This document shows positions 1 to 9,041 of a DNA stretch of 64,000 nt, in pieces. How positions within the stretch are numbered: the first letter of the stretch is position 1; each line of letters opens with the position of its first letter. The notes beneath the pieces were generated by a model that saw nothing but the letters and a program-made list of their open reading frames with translations, did no database searches and was not told the DNA's origin. The position numbers were made by a program, and so were the translations under genes. Source of the DNA: Chitinophaga pinensis (GTDB lineage Bacteria; Bacteroidota; Bacteroidia; Chitinophagales; CAMDFR01); contig CAMDFR010000001.1 of NCBI GenBank assembly GCA_945897725.1, positions 62,001 to 126,000 of the forward strand, in the 5' to 3' direction.

Positions 1-1155
1 TTGGCAGCTACAGTTGATATTCCTAGAGCAGTAGATAATTTTCACTTTTTTGCAACAGCGATAGAACATTTTGCGAGCGAATCGCACTTCATGGAAAAGA
101 CTGCTGTCAACTATACCTTGCGCAGACCTATTGGCGTGGTGGGCTGTATTTCTCCTTGGAATTTACCGCTATATCTGTTCAGTTGGAAGATAGCACCCGC
201 TTTGGCTGCAGGCAATTGCGTGATTGCAAAACCTTCGGAAATTACACCGATGACCGCTTATTTGCTTTCAAAAATTTGTATAGAAGCAGGCTTACCCGCT
301 GGTGTTTTAAATATTGTGCATGGTCTAGGAGGCTCAGCTGGTCAGGCGATAGTAGAACATAAAGAAATCAAAGCCATCTCCTTTACTGGGGGAACGGCTA
401 CTGGAAAAAAACTCGCAGCCACCGCGGCACCGATGTTTAAGAAGTTGTCTTTAGAACTAGGAGGTAAAAATGCTAATATCATTTTTGATGATTGTGATTT
501 AGACAATGCATTAAAAACAACCCTTCATTCCTCCTTTGCCAATCAAGGTCAAATTTGTTTATGTGGCTCGCGCATTTTTGTGCAAAAAGGCATTTATGAA
601 AAATTCAAAACGGCATTTGTAGAAAAAGTAAAGAGTTTAAAGATTGGTGATCCTTCCACAGAAGTGAATATTGGTGCAGTGGTATCAAAAGCACATCAGG
701 AAAAAGTCTTAGGCTATATTCAATTAGCCAAAGAGGAAGGTGGCACTGTTCTTTGTGGTGGCGATATTTTTCACCCAACAGATGAACGTTGCAAGGATGG
801 TTATTTTATTTATCCCACCGTCATCGAAAATTTGGCTCATGATTGTCGCACCAACCAGGAAGAAATTTTTGGACCTGTGGTGAGCATCACCCCATTCGAC
901 ACCGCTGATGAAGCGCTGATGATGGCGAATAGCACAGAATACGGCCTAGCGTGCAGTATTTGGACCAATGATTTGAACAAGGCACATAGATGCGCAGAGC
1001 AAATGGAAACTGGTATTGTATGGGTTAACTGTTGGCTATTGCGCGATTTGCGTACGCCATTCGGAGGGGTAAAAAGTTCGGGTGTTGGCAGAGAGGGCGG
1101 CTGGGAAGCGCTCCGCTTTTTTACAGAGGCCAAAAATGTTTGCATCAAGTATTAG
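1..1155 (+). CDS. Aldehyde dehydrogenase (ALDH8-like), 5' end cut by window
   Basis: NAD(P)-dependent aldehyde dehydrogenase that oxidises an aldehyde to the acid. The reading frame is open at base 1; the 384 visible residues lack roughly the first 100 of the usual ~480, so the true start lies outside the window. Visible signatures are SPWNLP of the cofactor-binding fold (about residue 51), KPSE (77-80), LELGGK with the general-base Glu (152), and GQIC with the catalytic Cys (186). The C-terminal end WVNCWLLRDLRTPFGG followed by KSSGVGREGG resembles the ALDH8 group (2-aminomuconic or 2-hydroxymuconic semialdehyde dehydrogenases of tryptophan/kynurenine or aromatic catabolism). That substrate is inferred from motif resemblance only, since upstream neighbours are not visible. 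A repeat-rich spacer follows the stop codon. Confidence 0.9.
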   Translation: MAATVDIPRAVDNFHFFATAIEHFASESHFMEKTAVNYTLRRPIGVVGCISPWNLPLYLFSWKIAPALAAGNCVIAKPSEITPMTAYLLSKICIEAGLPAGVLNIVHGLGGSAGQAIVEHKEIKAISFTGGTATGKKLAATAAPMFKKLSLELGGKNANIIFDDCDLDNALKTTLHSSFANQGQICLCGSRIFVQKGIYEKFKTAFVEKVKSLKIGDPSTEVNIGAVVSKAHQEKVLGYIQLAKEEGGTVLCGGDIFHPTDERCKDGYFIYPTVIENLAHDCRTNQEEIFGPVVSITPFDTADEALMMANSTEYGLACSIWTNDLNKAHRCAEQMETGIVWVNCWLLRDLRTPFGGVKSSGVGREGGWEALRFFTEAKNVCIKY

Positions 1156-1162
1156 ATTTATT

Positions 1163-1313
1163 GGGGCCTGCCAGCAGCTTATCTAACATCATGCAGGTGG
1201 TTGAGAACACCACCAATCTTATCTTTCAGAAGCTGCTGTCGTGCTTTCCGCTATTATCTTTTTTGAAATAAGGCCATCAAAAAAGGATAGCCGCTGCAAT
1301 CGCTCAGGCAAAT
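1163..1313 (+). repeat. Dispersed intergenic repeat, family C, copy 1
   Basis: A ~151 bp segment immediately after the ALDH stop. It begins GGGCCTGCC and ends with the motif GGATAGCCGCTGC..TCGCTCAGGCAAAT. A second copy of equal length sits at 52462-52612, also directly behind a + strand gene. Inside, a CTATTATCTTTTTTGA arm faces a TCAAAAAAGGATAG arm, giving a hairpin. The middle is diverged between the copies while the ends are conserved. No mobility gene is attached. Confidence 0.7.
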
Positions 1314-1412
1314 TATCGTTCATTAGGATATTATATGTTATAACATATGTGTTTGGACATGATTTATTTCCAATGTTTTTATTTGATGACATTTTAAACA
1401 ACTCATATCTAT

Positions 1413-1430
1413 CACAAGCGGACGCTTGTG
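1413..1430. repeat. Short palindrome CACAAGCG-GA-CGCTTGTG
   Basis: A perfect 8 bp inverted repeat with a 2-base centre. The same core (CAAGCG/CGCTTG) recurs at 1545-1580 and, more loosely, at 1681-1712, so this spacer holds three related hairpins. There is no T-run, so it is not an obvious terminator. Confidence 0.6.
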
Positions 1431-1511
1431 AAACATGTTATTAAGATTCCGATTCCGTACATTTGTTTTATCACGCTCTTTGAAAGGCTTTTGCTGAAAG
1501 AATTTTAGTTT

Positions 1512-1542
1512 GAGTTAAGCTTTTTTACACTCACAAGCAGAC
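1512..1542 (+). repeat. 31 bp direct repeat, first copy (second at 1666-1696)
   Basis: A 31-base sequence beginning GAGTTAAGC, then six T, then ACACTCACAAGCAGAC. It is repeated identically at 1666-1696, 154 bp downstream. It is part of the palindrome-rich spacer between the two convergent genes. Confidence 0.75.
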
Positions 1543-1544
1543 CC

Positions 1545-1580
1545 CCTATCTATCGCAAGCGTCCGCTTGTGATAGATAGG
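1545..1580. repeat. 17 bp-stem hairpin in intergenic spacer
   Basis: Left arm CCTATCTATCGCAAGCG (1545-1561), 2-base centre, right arm CGCTTGTGATAGATAGG (1564-1580). The arms are complementary except for one G-T wobble. It is related to the palindrome at 1413-1430. There is no adjacent T-run; it could act as an RNA hairpin at the 3' ends of the convergent genes. Confidence 0.65.
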
Positions 1581-1591
1581 TCTTTTGATTA

Positions 1592-1630
1592 CATTTCGAA
1601 GACACGAGTGGAAAACACTCGTGCCAAGAG
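1592..1630 (+). repeat. Dispersed palindromic repeat, family A, copy 1
   Basis: The core is CACGAGTG-GAAAA-CACTCGTG (1603-1623), a perfect 8 bp stem with a GAAAA loop, preceded by TTCGAAGA and followed by CCAAGAG. Further copies are at 29475-29512 (inverted, with the same flanking TTCGAAGACAC) and 52704-52733. Flank conservation beyond the stem shows it is a repeated element rather than a chance hairpin. Confidence 0.75.
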
Positions 1631-1665
1631 GAGATAGGTGTTTTTTGCTAAAATAATTATTTTTG

Positions 1666-1712
1666 GAGTTAAGCTTTTTTACACTCACAAGCAGACGCTT
1701 GCGAGAGAGTGT
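1666..1712 (+). repeat. 31 bp direct repeat, second copy, merging into a hairpin
   Basis: 1666-1696 is identical to 1512-1542. Bases 1681-1712 also form an interrupted hairpin: ACACTC/GAGTGT outer stem and CAAGC/GCTTG inner stem. The spacer 1156-1726 appears to consist almost entirely of repeat debris; I see no credible gene in it. Confidence 0.65.
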
Positions 1713-1726
1713 AGGAGTATACAGAT

Positions 1727-4666
1727 TTATTTCAATGCCTCAAACAATATCTCCACCGGATGTTTGGCTTGAACGCCAGTACCATCTTTAATTTGATGTC
1801 GACATGAAGTGCCCGGAGCAGCGATGATAGACTTTGCCTCATCCTTGCGAATGGCTGGGAACAATACCAACTCTCCCACCTGCATACTCACTTCATAATG
1901 TTCTTTTTCGTAACCAAAAGAGCCCGCCATGCCACAACAGCCACTGGCTATGGTTTCTACAGTATAATTTTTAGGAAGCGACAAAAGCTTAACGCTTACA
2001 TCTACTGTCCCTATGGCTTTCTGATGGCAATGTCCATGCAATTTAATATTTACAGTATCTGTCACAAATGCATCAGCATTAATGTTTCCTTTATCGATTT
2101 CTTGTGCAATAAATTCATCTACCATCAAGCAATATTTACTCATCGTATTAGCTGCATCACGCAATGAATCATCGACCAACTTTGGATACTCATCTCTAAA
2201 ACCTAATATACAGGAAGGTTCTACGCCAATCAATGGAGTGCTTTCGTTGATAATATTTTGTAGCAATTGAATATTTGTATTGGCCAATTTTTTCGCAGCA
2301 GGCAATAATCCTTTTGAAATAAAAGATCGACCACTGCTTGTATGCTTTGGTATTTCAACGATATAGCCTAGTTTATTTAAAAGCAAAATTGCTTTCTTTC
2401 CAATTTCTACATCATTGTACTCTGTGAATTCATCAGCAAAAAAATACACTTTTGAAATTGGATTTTCTATTTTATTCAAGGTGGCCTGCTGCTGTAGAAA
2501 CCATTGTTTCAAAGTTTGTGGCGCCAATAGCGGCAAGTTTCTTTCCTTTGCAACACCCATCACATTTTTGATGATATTGGAAGTGAATGAATTCGACAAC
2601 ATAAAATTATTCAGACCTACCATATAAGACCCGATTGCATTGGCATTGGTGATATTCGCCATCGCCCAAGAACGAAAAGGAATACCATTGCTCTTATGGT
2701 ATTGATAAGTGAATTCTGCTTTTAACATCGCCATGTCAACATTCGATGGGCACTCACTTTTGCAACCTTTACAACTCATGCAAAGATCCATGACATCATA
2801 TATCTCTTTATGATCGAAACGATTTTTTTTATCTGAGTTTGTCAGGAATTCTCTTAAAATATTGGCTCTTGCTCTGGTGGTATCCTTTTCATTTCTAGTC
2901 GCCATATAACTCGGACACATAGTGCCACCTATCACTTCTGTTTTCCTACAATCCCCGCTGCCATTACATTTTTCGGCTGCTCGTAATATTCCATTCGTAG
3001 ATGCGAAGCTCGCCAAGGTATTGATGTCCGGTGTCGTAGATGGCGCAACATATCGCAGGGAAGTATCCATGGGCGGTGCATCCACAATTTTTCCTGGATT
3101 AAAAATATTTTGCGGATCCCAAGTCTTTTTAATATCCTTAATGAACTGATAATTTTTTTCGCCTATCATCAAAGGAATAAATTCGGCACGCAGTCTTCCA
3201 TCACCATGTTCACCACTTAACGAACCATTATATTTTTTTATCAAATGCGCAGATGCCGTAGCAATCTTTCTAAGCATCTTTACACCATCTTCGGTTTTCA
3301 AATTAATCACAGGACGAAGGTGTAGCTCTCCTGCCCCAGCATGGGCATAATACACTGCCTGCTGACCAAAGCCATCCATCATGCCTGTAAACTCTTCGAT
3401 ATAGGCAGGCAAGTCTTGCAACTCAACCGCAGTATCCTCAATGACCGCAACAGGTTTACTGTCGCCCGGAAAATTAGAAAGCAAACCCAAACCCGCTTCA
3501 CGCAGTTTCCATACCTTACGAATTTCTGTAGCGCCGTAAACCATAGGAGAAGCATAAGCCGAAGTTTTTGTTGCCAAGCAAGATTGCATCTCTTCCACTT
3601 TTGCTTGTAGTGCTTCTGTGGTTTCTGCACCAACTTCAATCACAATAATGGCAACAGGATCACCTTCTACAAAAAAACGATATTTACTAAATTCGATATG
3701 ATCTTTGGTGCAATCAAGAATATTTTTATCCATCAATTCAACTGCTCGAGGTTGATGTTTCATCATCTCAGGTACAGCCAACATCGCCTCATTGATGCTA
3801 CGAAAATGCGCAGAGACCAAGGCGATTTCTTTAGGGGGCAATGGATTGAGGTGCAATTTTATTTCAGTCATAAAGCAAAGCGAACCTTCACTTCCTGCTA
3901 TCATTTTGCAAAAATTAAAATCATCGGCTGATGTTTCTTCAAATACGTTTGCTTCCATCAATACATCAATGGCATAGCCTGTGTTGCGTCGATGAATAGC
4001 TGGATTCGGAAAATGATTTCTAATTTGATTTCTGTTAGAAGCCTCGCCCAATATAGCCTTCATCTGATGATAGAGGCTTCCTTCTAAATTATTTTGGGTA
4101 CATTTTTTTTCAAATGTTTCTTGATTCACTGCTTTGAAATGTACTTCAGAAGCATCAGATAGAAATCCTTTTACTTCTAATACATGATCGCGTGTGCTTC
4201 CATATACAATGGAATAAGAGCCGCAAGAATTGTTGGCCACCATACCGCCAATCATGGCTCTATTGGCAGTGGAAGTATTGGGTCCGAAGTAGAGTCCATA
4301 TGGTTTTAAAAACACATTTAACTCATCTCGCACCACGCCAGGCTGAACCCTCACCCAGCCTTCTTCTTTGTTCACTTCCAAAATTTTTGTGAAGTGTTTG
4401 GAGACATCCACAACGATACCTCCTCCTACGCATTGACCTGCTAGGGAAGTACCGGCAGTTCGAGGAATCAAAGAAAGTTTATTGTCAGCAGCAAAAGAAA
4501 TCAATGTTTTAATATCAGCATCATTCTCTGGATACACAACAGCCATGGGCATTTCGCGATAGATAGATGCATCGGTAGCATAGAGACTTCGCATGGTTTT
4601 ATCCGTGTGGACCTTCCCTTGAATGTTGCTTTGTAAACCCTGAAAAAGTTGATGATTAATCAGCAC
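1727..4666 (-). CDS. FAD-binding and [4Fe-4S] D-2-hydroxyacid dehydrogenase (YdiJ/GlcD-GlpC fusion type)
   Basis: A 979-residue fusion of a flavin oxidase with an iron-sulfur electron-transfer half. The N-terminal FAD_binding_4 domain (about 35-190) carries PRTAGTSLAGQCVGGG. A FAD-oxidase C domain follows (about 270-530) with the GSLSGEHGDGRLR and NIFNPGKI signatures. Next come cysteine clusters for iron-sulfur binding, including CMSCKGCKSECP near residue 627, and C-terminal CCG-type motifs GHCHQK (~877) and SGCCGMAGSFG (~907). Length and order match E. coli YdiJ (D-2-hydroxyglutarate dehydrogenase class) and other D-lactate/glycolate oxidase fusions; the exact substrate is not readable. Electrons probably go to quinones or an ETF-like carrier at the inner membrane. 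It is monocistronic and divergent from the TlpA-like gene. Confidence 0.9.
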   Translation of the reverse strand: MLINHQLFQGLQSNIQGKVHTDKTMRSLYATDASIYREMPMAVVYPENDADIKTLISFAADNKLSLIPRTAGTSLAGQCVGGGIVVDVSKHFTKILEVNKEEGWVRVQPGVVRDELNVFLKPYGLYFGPNTSTANRAMIGGMVANNSCGSYSIVYGSTRDHVLEVKGFLSDASEVHFKAVNQETFEKKCTQNNLEGSLYHQMKAILGEASNRNQIRNHFPNPAIHRRNTGYAIDVLMEANVFEETSADDFNFCKMIAGSEGSLCFMTEIKLHLNPLPPKEIALVSAHFRSINEAMLAVPEMMKHQPRAVELMDKNILDCTKDHIEFSKYRFFVEGDPVAIIVIEVGAETTEALQAKVEEMQSCLATKTSAYASPMVYGATEIRKVWKLREAGLGLLSNFPGDSKPVAVIEDTAVELQDLPAYIEEFTGMMDGFGQQAVYYAHAGAGELHLRPVINLKTEDGVKMLRKIATASAHLIKKYNGSLSGEHGDGRLRAEFIPLMIGEKNYQFIKDIKKTWDPQNIFNPGKIVDAPPMDTSLRYVAPSTTPDINTLASFASTNGILRAAEKCNGSGDCRKTEVIGGTMCPSYMATRNEKDTTRARANILREFLTNSDKKNRFDHKEIYDVMDLCMSCKGCKSECPSNVDMAMLKAEFTYQYHKSNGIPFRSWAMANITNANAIGSYMVGLNNFMLSNSFTSNIIKNVMGVAKERNLPLLAPQTLKQWFLQQQATLNKIENPISKVYFFADEFTEYNDVEIGKKAILLLNKLGYIVEIPKHTSSGRSFISKGLLPAAKKLANTNIQLLQNIINESTPLIGVEPSCILGFRDEYPKLVDDSLRDAANTMSKYCLMVDEFIAQEIDKGNINADAFVTDTVNIKLHGHCHQKAIGTVDVSVKLLSLPKNYTVETIASGCCGMAGSFGYEKEHYEVSMQVGELVLFPAIRKDEAKSIIAAPGTSCRHQIKDGTGVQAKHPVEILFEALK

Positions 4667-4688
4667 CTGACGACAATATATTGAAGTA

Positions 4689-4696
4689 CAAAATTA
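4689..4696 (-). promoter_or_regulatory. -7 box (TAATTTTG) for the FAD/Fe-S dehydrogenase
   Basis: The minus strand reads TAATTTTG, an exact match to the Bacteroidota -7 consensus TAnnTTTG, about 22 bases upstream of the ATG. No clear -33 TTTG at the 19-base spacing. Confidence 0.45.
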
Positions 4697-4734
4697 ATAA
4701 TTCTTAACGACATATAAATCTAAATTATGTTGAG

Positions 4735-4742
4735 TAGCTTTG
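4735..4742 (+). promoter_or_regulatory. -7 box (TAGCTTTG) for the TlpA-like gene
   Basis: An exact TAnnTTTG match. It overlaps the alternative TTG start at 4740, which would then lie upstream of the transcription start. This supports translation from the ATG at 4764. Confidence 0.45.
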
Positions 4743-4763
4743 CCCTTGAATAAAAATCAATTT

Positions 4764-5879
4764 ATGAAAAATATAGTATTCGTTATACTTCTAAGCATCA
4801 CTCTATTCTCTTGTCAAAACAATGAAAAAAAAGGAGAGAATAATTTCAGCATTAAAGGCAATATTAAAGGATTGGCAGATGGAAAGAAAATACTACTGTT
4901 TGCACGAAATTATGACAATGGTCAAGCAGATTCACTGACAGCTACTGTTTCAAAAAATGGTGCATTTGTATTGGAAGGTAATATTCCAAACGCAGATATC
5001 TATTATATGGGAATAGAAGGCAAAGAGGGTGCGATTGAATTGGTACTAGAGCAAAAAGAAATGACATTAAGTGGCGACATTAATGACTTGAAAGCTATAC
5101 AATTAAAGGGTTCTAAAGGACAGGATGATTTTGTTGCATTGAGTGAACAAGTACAAGCGGTATATGCAACCGAGAATATTATCTATCCGCAATTAGAGAA
5201 AGCGCAAGAAAATGAAGATAAAAAAGCGGTAGATTCATTAGGAAAAGAATTGGAATCTATTTACCTCAAAGCAGGCGAAGTAGTGAAGAAATATGCTATC
5301 GACCATCCAACAGCCCTAGCTGCACCATACATGATTTTGAATACAATCTTTGATTTGGATGCCGCAGAGTACCAACCCATCTTTAATAAATTTAGTGATG
5401 AAGTAAAAAACACACAGGCTGGAAAAATATTAAAAGACAAATTAATTGTTTTGTCTAAAACTGCTGTAGGCAATATGGCTGTAGACATTCAAGGTCTTGA
5501 TCCAGATGGCAAAAATATTTCCTTGATGGAGATAAAAGGAAAAGTTACTTTGATTGATTTTTGGGCTAGCTGGTGCGGACCATGCAGAAAAGAAAATCCA
5601 AATGTGGTGAAGATGTACAACAAATATCATGCAAAAGGATTTGAAATTCTGAGTGTGTCTTTGGATGAAAAAGCTGAAAGTTGGAAGGCAGCCATAATGA
5701 AAGATGGTTTGATTTGGCATCATGTAAGTGACCTCAAAGGTTGGAAGAGCGACTATGCCACAGCATACGGTATTCAAGCCATACCACAAACCATTCTTCT
5801 TGATTCTGAAGGGAAAATTATTGGAAGAAATGTAATGGGCGAAGAATTAGATAATATGTTGATGGAGTTGTTGAAATAA
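4764..5879 (+). CDS. TlpA-like thiol-disulfide oxidoreductase lipoprotein with DUF4369-type N-terminal domain
   Basis: A periplasmic thioredoxin-fold protein that reduces or isomerises disulfides, anchored as a lipoprotein. The N-terminus has a short hydrophobic stretch ending in a lipobox (ITLFSC, Cys about residue 17). Residues ~25-120 form the beta-rich domain common in Bacteroidota TlpA homologues (DUF4369-like: IKGNIKGLADGKKILLFA). The C-terminal thioredoxin domain carries WASWCGPCRKENP with the redox Cys pair near 271 and 274, and a cis-Pro region (GIQAIPQT). The start is placed at the ATG because the upstream TTG overlaps a -7 promoter box and because the lipoprotein signal begins at MKNIVF. 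A monocistronic gene, convergent with the secreted protein downstream. Confidence 0.9.
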   Translation: MKNIVFVILLSITLFSCQNNEKKGENNFSIKGNIKGLADGKKILLFARNYDNGQADSLTATVSKNGAFVLEGNIPNADIYYMGIEGKEGAIELVLEQKEMTLSGDINDLKAIQLKGSKGQDDFVALSEQVQAVYATENIIYPQLEKAQENEDKKAVDSLGKELESIYLKAGEVVKKYAIDHPTALAAPYMILNTIFDLDAAEYQPIFNKFSDEVKNTQAGKILKDKLIVLSKTAVGNMAVDIQGLDPDGKNISLMEIKGKVTLIDFWASWCGPCRKENPNVVKMYNKYHAKGFEILSVSLDEKAESWKAAIMKDGLIWHHVSDLKGWKSDYATAYGIQAIPQTILLDSEGKIIGRNVMGEELDNMLMELLK

Positions 5880-5894
5880 GTTTTAAAAGTTTAT

Positions 5895-5917
5895 TTCATT
5901 CTTCATCATCGAATGAA
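5895..5917. terminator. Weak hairpin between convergent genes
   Basis: A TTCATTC/GAATGAA stem with a 9-base loop lies in the 43 bp between two convergent stop codons. There is no good T-run, so it is only a possible terminator. Confidence 0.3.
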
Positions 5918-5922
5918 GAAAA

Positions 5923-7716
5923 CTATCGTATCAGTAAGACAATTCCTTTGTACTCATTCAAAAAACCATCGAGGCCATTGAATCGTATCAAATAAGCATA
6001 ACCACCAGCTGGAGAGTCTTTGCCATTCATGGTTCCATCCCAACCTGTTCCATACTCATTGCTCACAAAAATCTGTTCACCCCAACGGTTGAAGATGGTC
6101 ATGGAATAACCTGTGATGTCATTAAAAACGATACTTGGTTTAAAGATAGTATTGACTCCATCGGGCACAAAAGCATTGGGAATAAAGACGATTGGACGAT
6201 GCACAATACAAGCTCTATTAGAAAAACTGCGTGTATTTAAAACATAAGCATTCGGAAAACTGAGTTTGTATTTCGCAGCCACCTTATAACAATACTGAGC
6301 ACCATCTTCTACAATACTTGATACATCATCGATATAGGTATATGAGTTCGGATCTAATGTCGTTAATAAGGTATAGGCACCACCATTTTGACTCCTATAC
6401 ACTTCATAATTGAGCACTCTTCCATAGTCTATTGAGAACGGGGTCCACTCCAATGTAAATTCATAATAATTACTCAAAGTAACCTTCAAATGTATGGTGC
6501 TGGCTTCTGTTGAGGTGACTTTATTGGAGCAACTATCATCACTAATCACATGATATGTATAACTTTTAATCGATGCATCACTTCTACCCATCGTGTCGGT
6601 AAGCGTATCTATCACATCAACAAAAGGCCTGTTCACATCAATATCATAGAGTTGAAAAAACAGGCTACTAGACGTTTTGTTTTCTATTAAATATCGATAC
6701 ATTTCTCCTATGGTATCTACATACCAACTCACATCAATAAATTCATTGTCGTTTACAGAAGCGTTAATCATGTATAGGAATCGCGGTAACTGAACAATTT
6801 TTGGCACTACACAATTGATGTTGGAGCGAGAACCTGTTACCATATCCTGAGCAATGGCTTCGATATAAAAACACAAGGAATCACCATTTATAAAGTCATT
6901 AAACTCGACACTGAAAGAATTTCCATCTACCGCTGCTGAAAAGGTGTATGGTCCGCCATTCTTACTTACATAAAGATTATATTCAAAAACACCACCTGGA
7001 AACTTTACATAGGGTGTCCAACTAAATCTGACTTTCCCTTCACATCTCAAAACTTCATTAGTCAGGTAAATAGTACGATGTGATGGCTGTGAAATACCAT
7101 TGTTATTTCCACAACAATCATTTGCTTCAATGGTATAAAAAATTGGTTCATTATTCGCATTATAGGTAAAAAAACTATCTACGTAGGTCGTATTGAATCT
7201 TCCCCAAATGGTATCATGCCTTTCGCTATTCCCTCTAATACTGTCGTAATAAATTACATAAAAACAAGTTTGTGGCGAAGGACTTGGTTGCCAATGCAAC
7301 ACAGCATATCCATTCACGATCGTTACATTGGTCACCAGAGGAACAATTGGTGGCGTATTGTCTACAATTGGACTAGCTGCTGGAATAAATCCTGGACAAT
7401 TATAAATGGCAACCACATAATAGAACCAGGTGGCACTTGTTCCTAAAGCAGCTAGATGATTAAAAGTGGTATCAGTGATAAGATTGGTAGAATCGATTAA
7501 TGTGTAAGGACCGCCCATAGTGGTGGAAGCATATAAATAATACGCTTGAAAAGGGCCACAAGGATTGGTGCTTTGAGTCCATTGAATGGCAATATTATTG
7601 CTGATGCGGTCATTGTTTACACAAATGATTTCTTGAGCAAAAAGTGTTTGCGTTGTTGACATAAAAAAGAATATCAAAGAGGCGAAAAATCCTCTTTTGA
7701 ACCACTGAAAAATCAC
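5923..7716 (-). CDS. Secreted fibronectin-like protein with gliding-motility-associated C-terminal (T9SS type B) domain
   Basis: A ~597-residue exported protein. A signal peptide (FKRGFFASLIFFF... ending TLFAQ) is followed by several beta-sandwich modules with fibronectin type III character, seen as recurring VLHWQPSPSP, RFSWTPY and TLEWTPF strands and Y-x-LY/YEVYR strands. It ends with the CHU_C/type B sorting signature: FIPNAFVPDGVN, then MTIFNRWGEQIF, GWDGTMNGK, and a final VLLIR. Such domains direct export by the type IX secretion system to the cell surface. A longer reading frame begins with TTG at 7737, but that codon sits inside a -7 promoter box. I therefore favour the GTG at 7716; the start remains uncertain. 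Confidence 0.85.
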   Translation of the reverse strand: MIFQWFKRGFFASLIFFFMSTTQTLFAQEIICVNNDRISNNIAIQWTQSTNPCGPFQAYYLYASTTMGGPYTLIDSTNLITDTTFNHLAALGTSATWFYYVVAIYNCPGFIPAASPIVDNTPPIVPLVTNVTIVNGYAVLHWQPSPSPQTCFYVIYYDSIRGNSERHDTIWGRFNTTYVDSFFTYNANNEPIFYTIEANDCCGNNNGISQPSHRTIYLTNEVLRCEGKVRFSWTPYVKFPGGVFEYNLYVSKNGGPYTFSAAVDGNSFSVEFNDFINGDSLCFYIEAIAQDMVTGSRSNINCVVPKIVQLPRFLYMINASVNDNEFIDVSWYVDTIGEMYRYLIENKTSSSLFFQLYDIDVNRPFVDVIDTLTDTMGRSDASIKSYTYHVISDDSCSNKVTSTEASTIHLKVTLSNYYEFTLEWTPFSIDYGRVLNYEVYRSQNGGAYTLLTTLDPNSYTYIDDVSSIVEDGAQYCYKVAAKYKLSFPNAYVLNTRSFSNRACIVHRPIVFIPNAFVPDGVNTIFKPSIVFNDITGYSMTIFNRWGEQIFVSNEYGTGWDGTMNGKDSPAGGYAYLIRFNGLDGFLNEYKGIVLLIR

Positions 7717-7734
7717 TTTTGTTTTTTGCTTTCT

Positions 7735-7742
7735 CAAATTTA
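7735..7742 (-). promoter_or_regulatory. -7 box (TAAATTTG) for the secreted fibronectin-like gene
   Basis: The minus strand reads TAAATTTG, an exact -7 consensus. It overlaps the upstream candidate TTG start and so argues for a downstream start. Confidence 0.4.
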
Positions 7743-7763
7743 ATGTTTCTTTCTTTATGTTCT

Positions 7764-9041
7764 TTAGCCAACAACTACTTGATATAAATCTTCTTCTTTC
7801 AAATATTGATTAGCCAATTCATTCAATCTTTGCGCACTCACCTTTCTCACGCTATTTTCAAATTCTTTGCTAAAGTTAAAATTTAAATCATGAACCAGCA
7901 ATGTTTTAAACAATTTAGAAGTTTTGATGGGACCATCAATTCCCCTTAGCGTATGGCCAATAATATAGTTTTTTACTATCTGAAGTTCCTCTTCTTCAAC
8001 TAGCTCCATTCTTAAACGTAATAATTCAATTTTTATTTCATCGATTGCCGCCTGCGTATTTTCTTTGTTTACCTCTGTTGAAATCTCAAAAACACCCGTG
8101 TATAATCTAGTGTAAATGGTAGAGTGAACGCCGTAGGTATAGCCCTTATCTTCACGCAAATTACTCATTAGCCTACTTCCAAAATATCCACCCAACAAAC
8201 TATTCAACACATAAAAATCCATATAATCTTGATGGTGCATATTAAACATTTCTCTCCCTATCACAATGCTAGATTGAACAACATTCGGCATCTCAACACT
8301 ATGTATTTTAGTGCTATTTGGTAAGGCAGCAACAAAAGGTGCGATTTGAGATTGTCTTAAGCTGGCATTATCGCTGGTAAATTTCTGTAATAAAGCATTC
8401 ATTTTGTCAGGTGCACAACCTGCTGTCACTACTTTATACTTTGCATGAACATAATGTTGCTGATAAAACTCTTTAACATCGACGGTAGAGACTTTGTCAA
8501 AATCTTCTTGTTCTACCAAATTACCGTAACTATGAACATTGCCAAACAATATATTTTTAAATAGTCTTGTTGCCACATATTCGGTTTTCTGGAAATTTAT
8601 TTGTTGTTTTTGTTTCCATTTACTCAAGATGATTGTTGCCTCCTCCTCTGGAAAAACAGCATCGAAGAGTATCTCCTTTACTAAATCAAGAACCAGCTCT
8701 AAATGCCTACTTAAACAATAGACGCGCACTGTAGTTTCATCTTCATTACAATGAGATTCTATGGATGCACCATAGAAATCAAGCAACTCAGCTATTTCGT
8801 ATGAAGTTTTGTTTGACGTGCCACTCAAAAGCATATCTGCCGTCAAATCTGCAACTAGCTTTTTTGTGGAATGTATTTTCCCAGCAGGGAAAATGAATTG
8901 AATAAGAGAATAGGCATTTGTGCCTATATTAAAAACATAAGTCTCTATATCATGATAGCTTTGTTGTTCGGGATATTGAAACATAATATTATCAATCATC
9001 TCCACAAGCGGCGCTATGTTTCTATTTAATTTCTTCAGCAT
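7764..9041 (-). CDS. M16 family peptidase-like protein, non-catalytic partner
   Basis: A 425-residue M16 (pitrilysin/processing-peptidase) fold protein. The zinc motif HxxEH is absent: the equivalent N-terminal region reads TKKLVADLTADMLLSGT. The C-terminal substrate-binding half is present, with the conserved GGYFGSRLMSNLREDKGYTYG (split here as GGYFGSRLMSNLRED and KGYTYGVHS, about residues 284-306). Non-catalytic M16 subunits pair with a zinc-bearing partner to form a clamshell peptidase. The gene directly upstream on the same strand encodes that partner and the two overlap by 20 bp, indicating translational coupling. Location is probably periplasmic or cytoplasmic; no signal peptide is evident. 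Confidence 0.9.
   Translation of the reverse strand: MLKKLNRNIAPLVEMIDNIMFQYPEQQSYHDIETYVFNIGTNAYSLIQFIFPAGKIHSTKKLVADLTADMLLSGTSNKTSYEIAELLDFYGASIESHCNEDETTVRVYCLSRHLELVLDLVKEILFDAVFPEEEATIILSKWKQKQQINFQKTEYVATRLFKNILFGNVHSYGNLVEQEDFDKVSTVDVKEFYQQHYVHAKYKVVTAGCAPDKMNALLQKFTSDNASLRQSQIAPFVAALPNSTKIHSVEMPNVVQSSIVIGREMFNMHHQDYMDFYVLNSLLGGYFGSRLMSNLREDKGYTYGVHSTIYTRLYTGVFEISTEVNKENTQAAIDEIKIELLRLRMELVEEEELQIVKNYIIGHTLRGIDGPIKTSKLFKTLLVHDLNFNFSKEFENSVRKVSAQRLNELANQYLKEEDLYQVVVG

Noticed and set aside
1241-1444. Short open frames inside repeat spacers (also 27526-27714, 29641-29985 plus strand, 36265-36453)
   Set aside because: They coincide with dispersed palindromic repeats, and the D copies give similar peptides only because the DNA is repeated; no start context or family.
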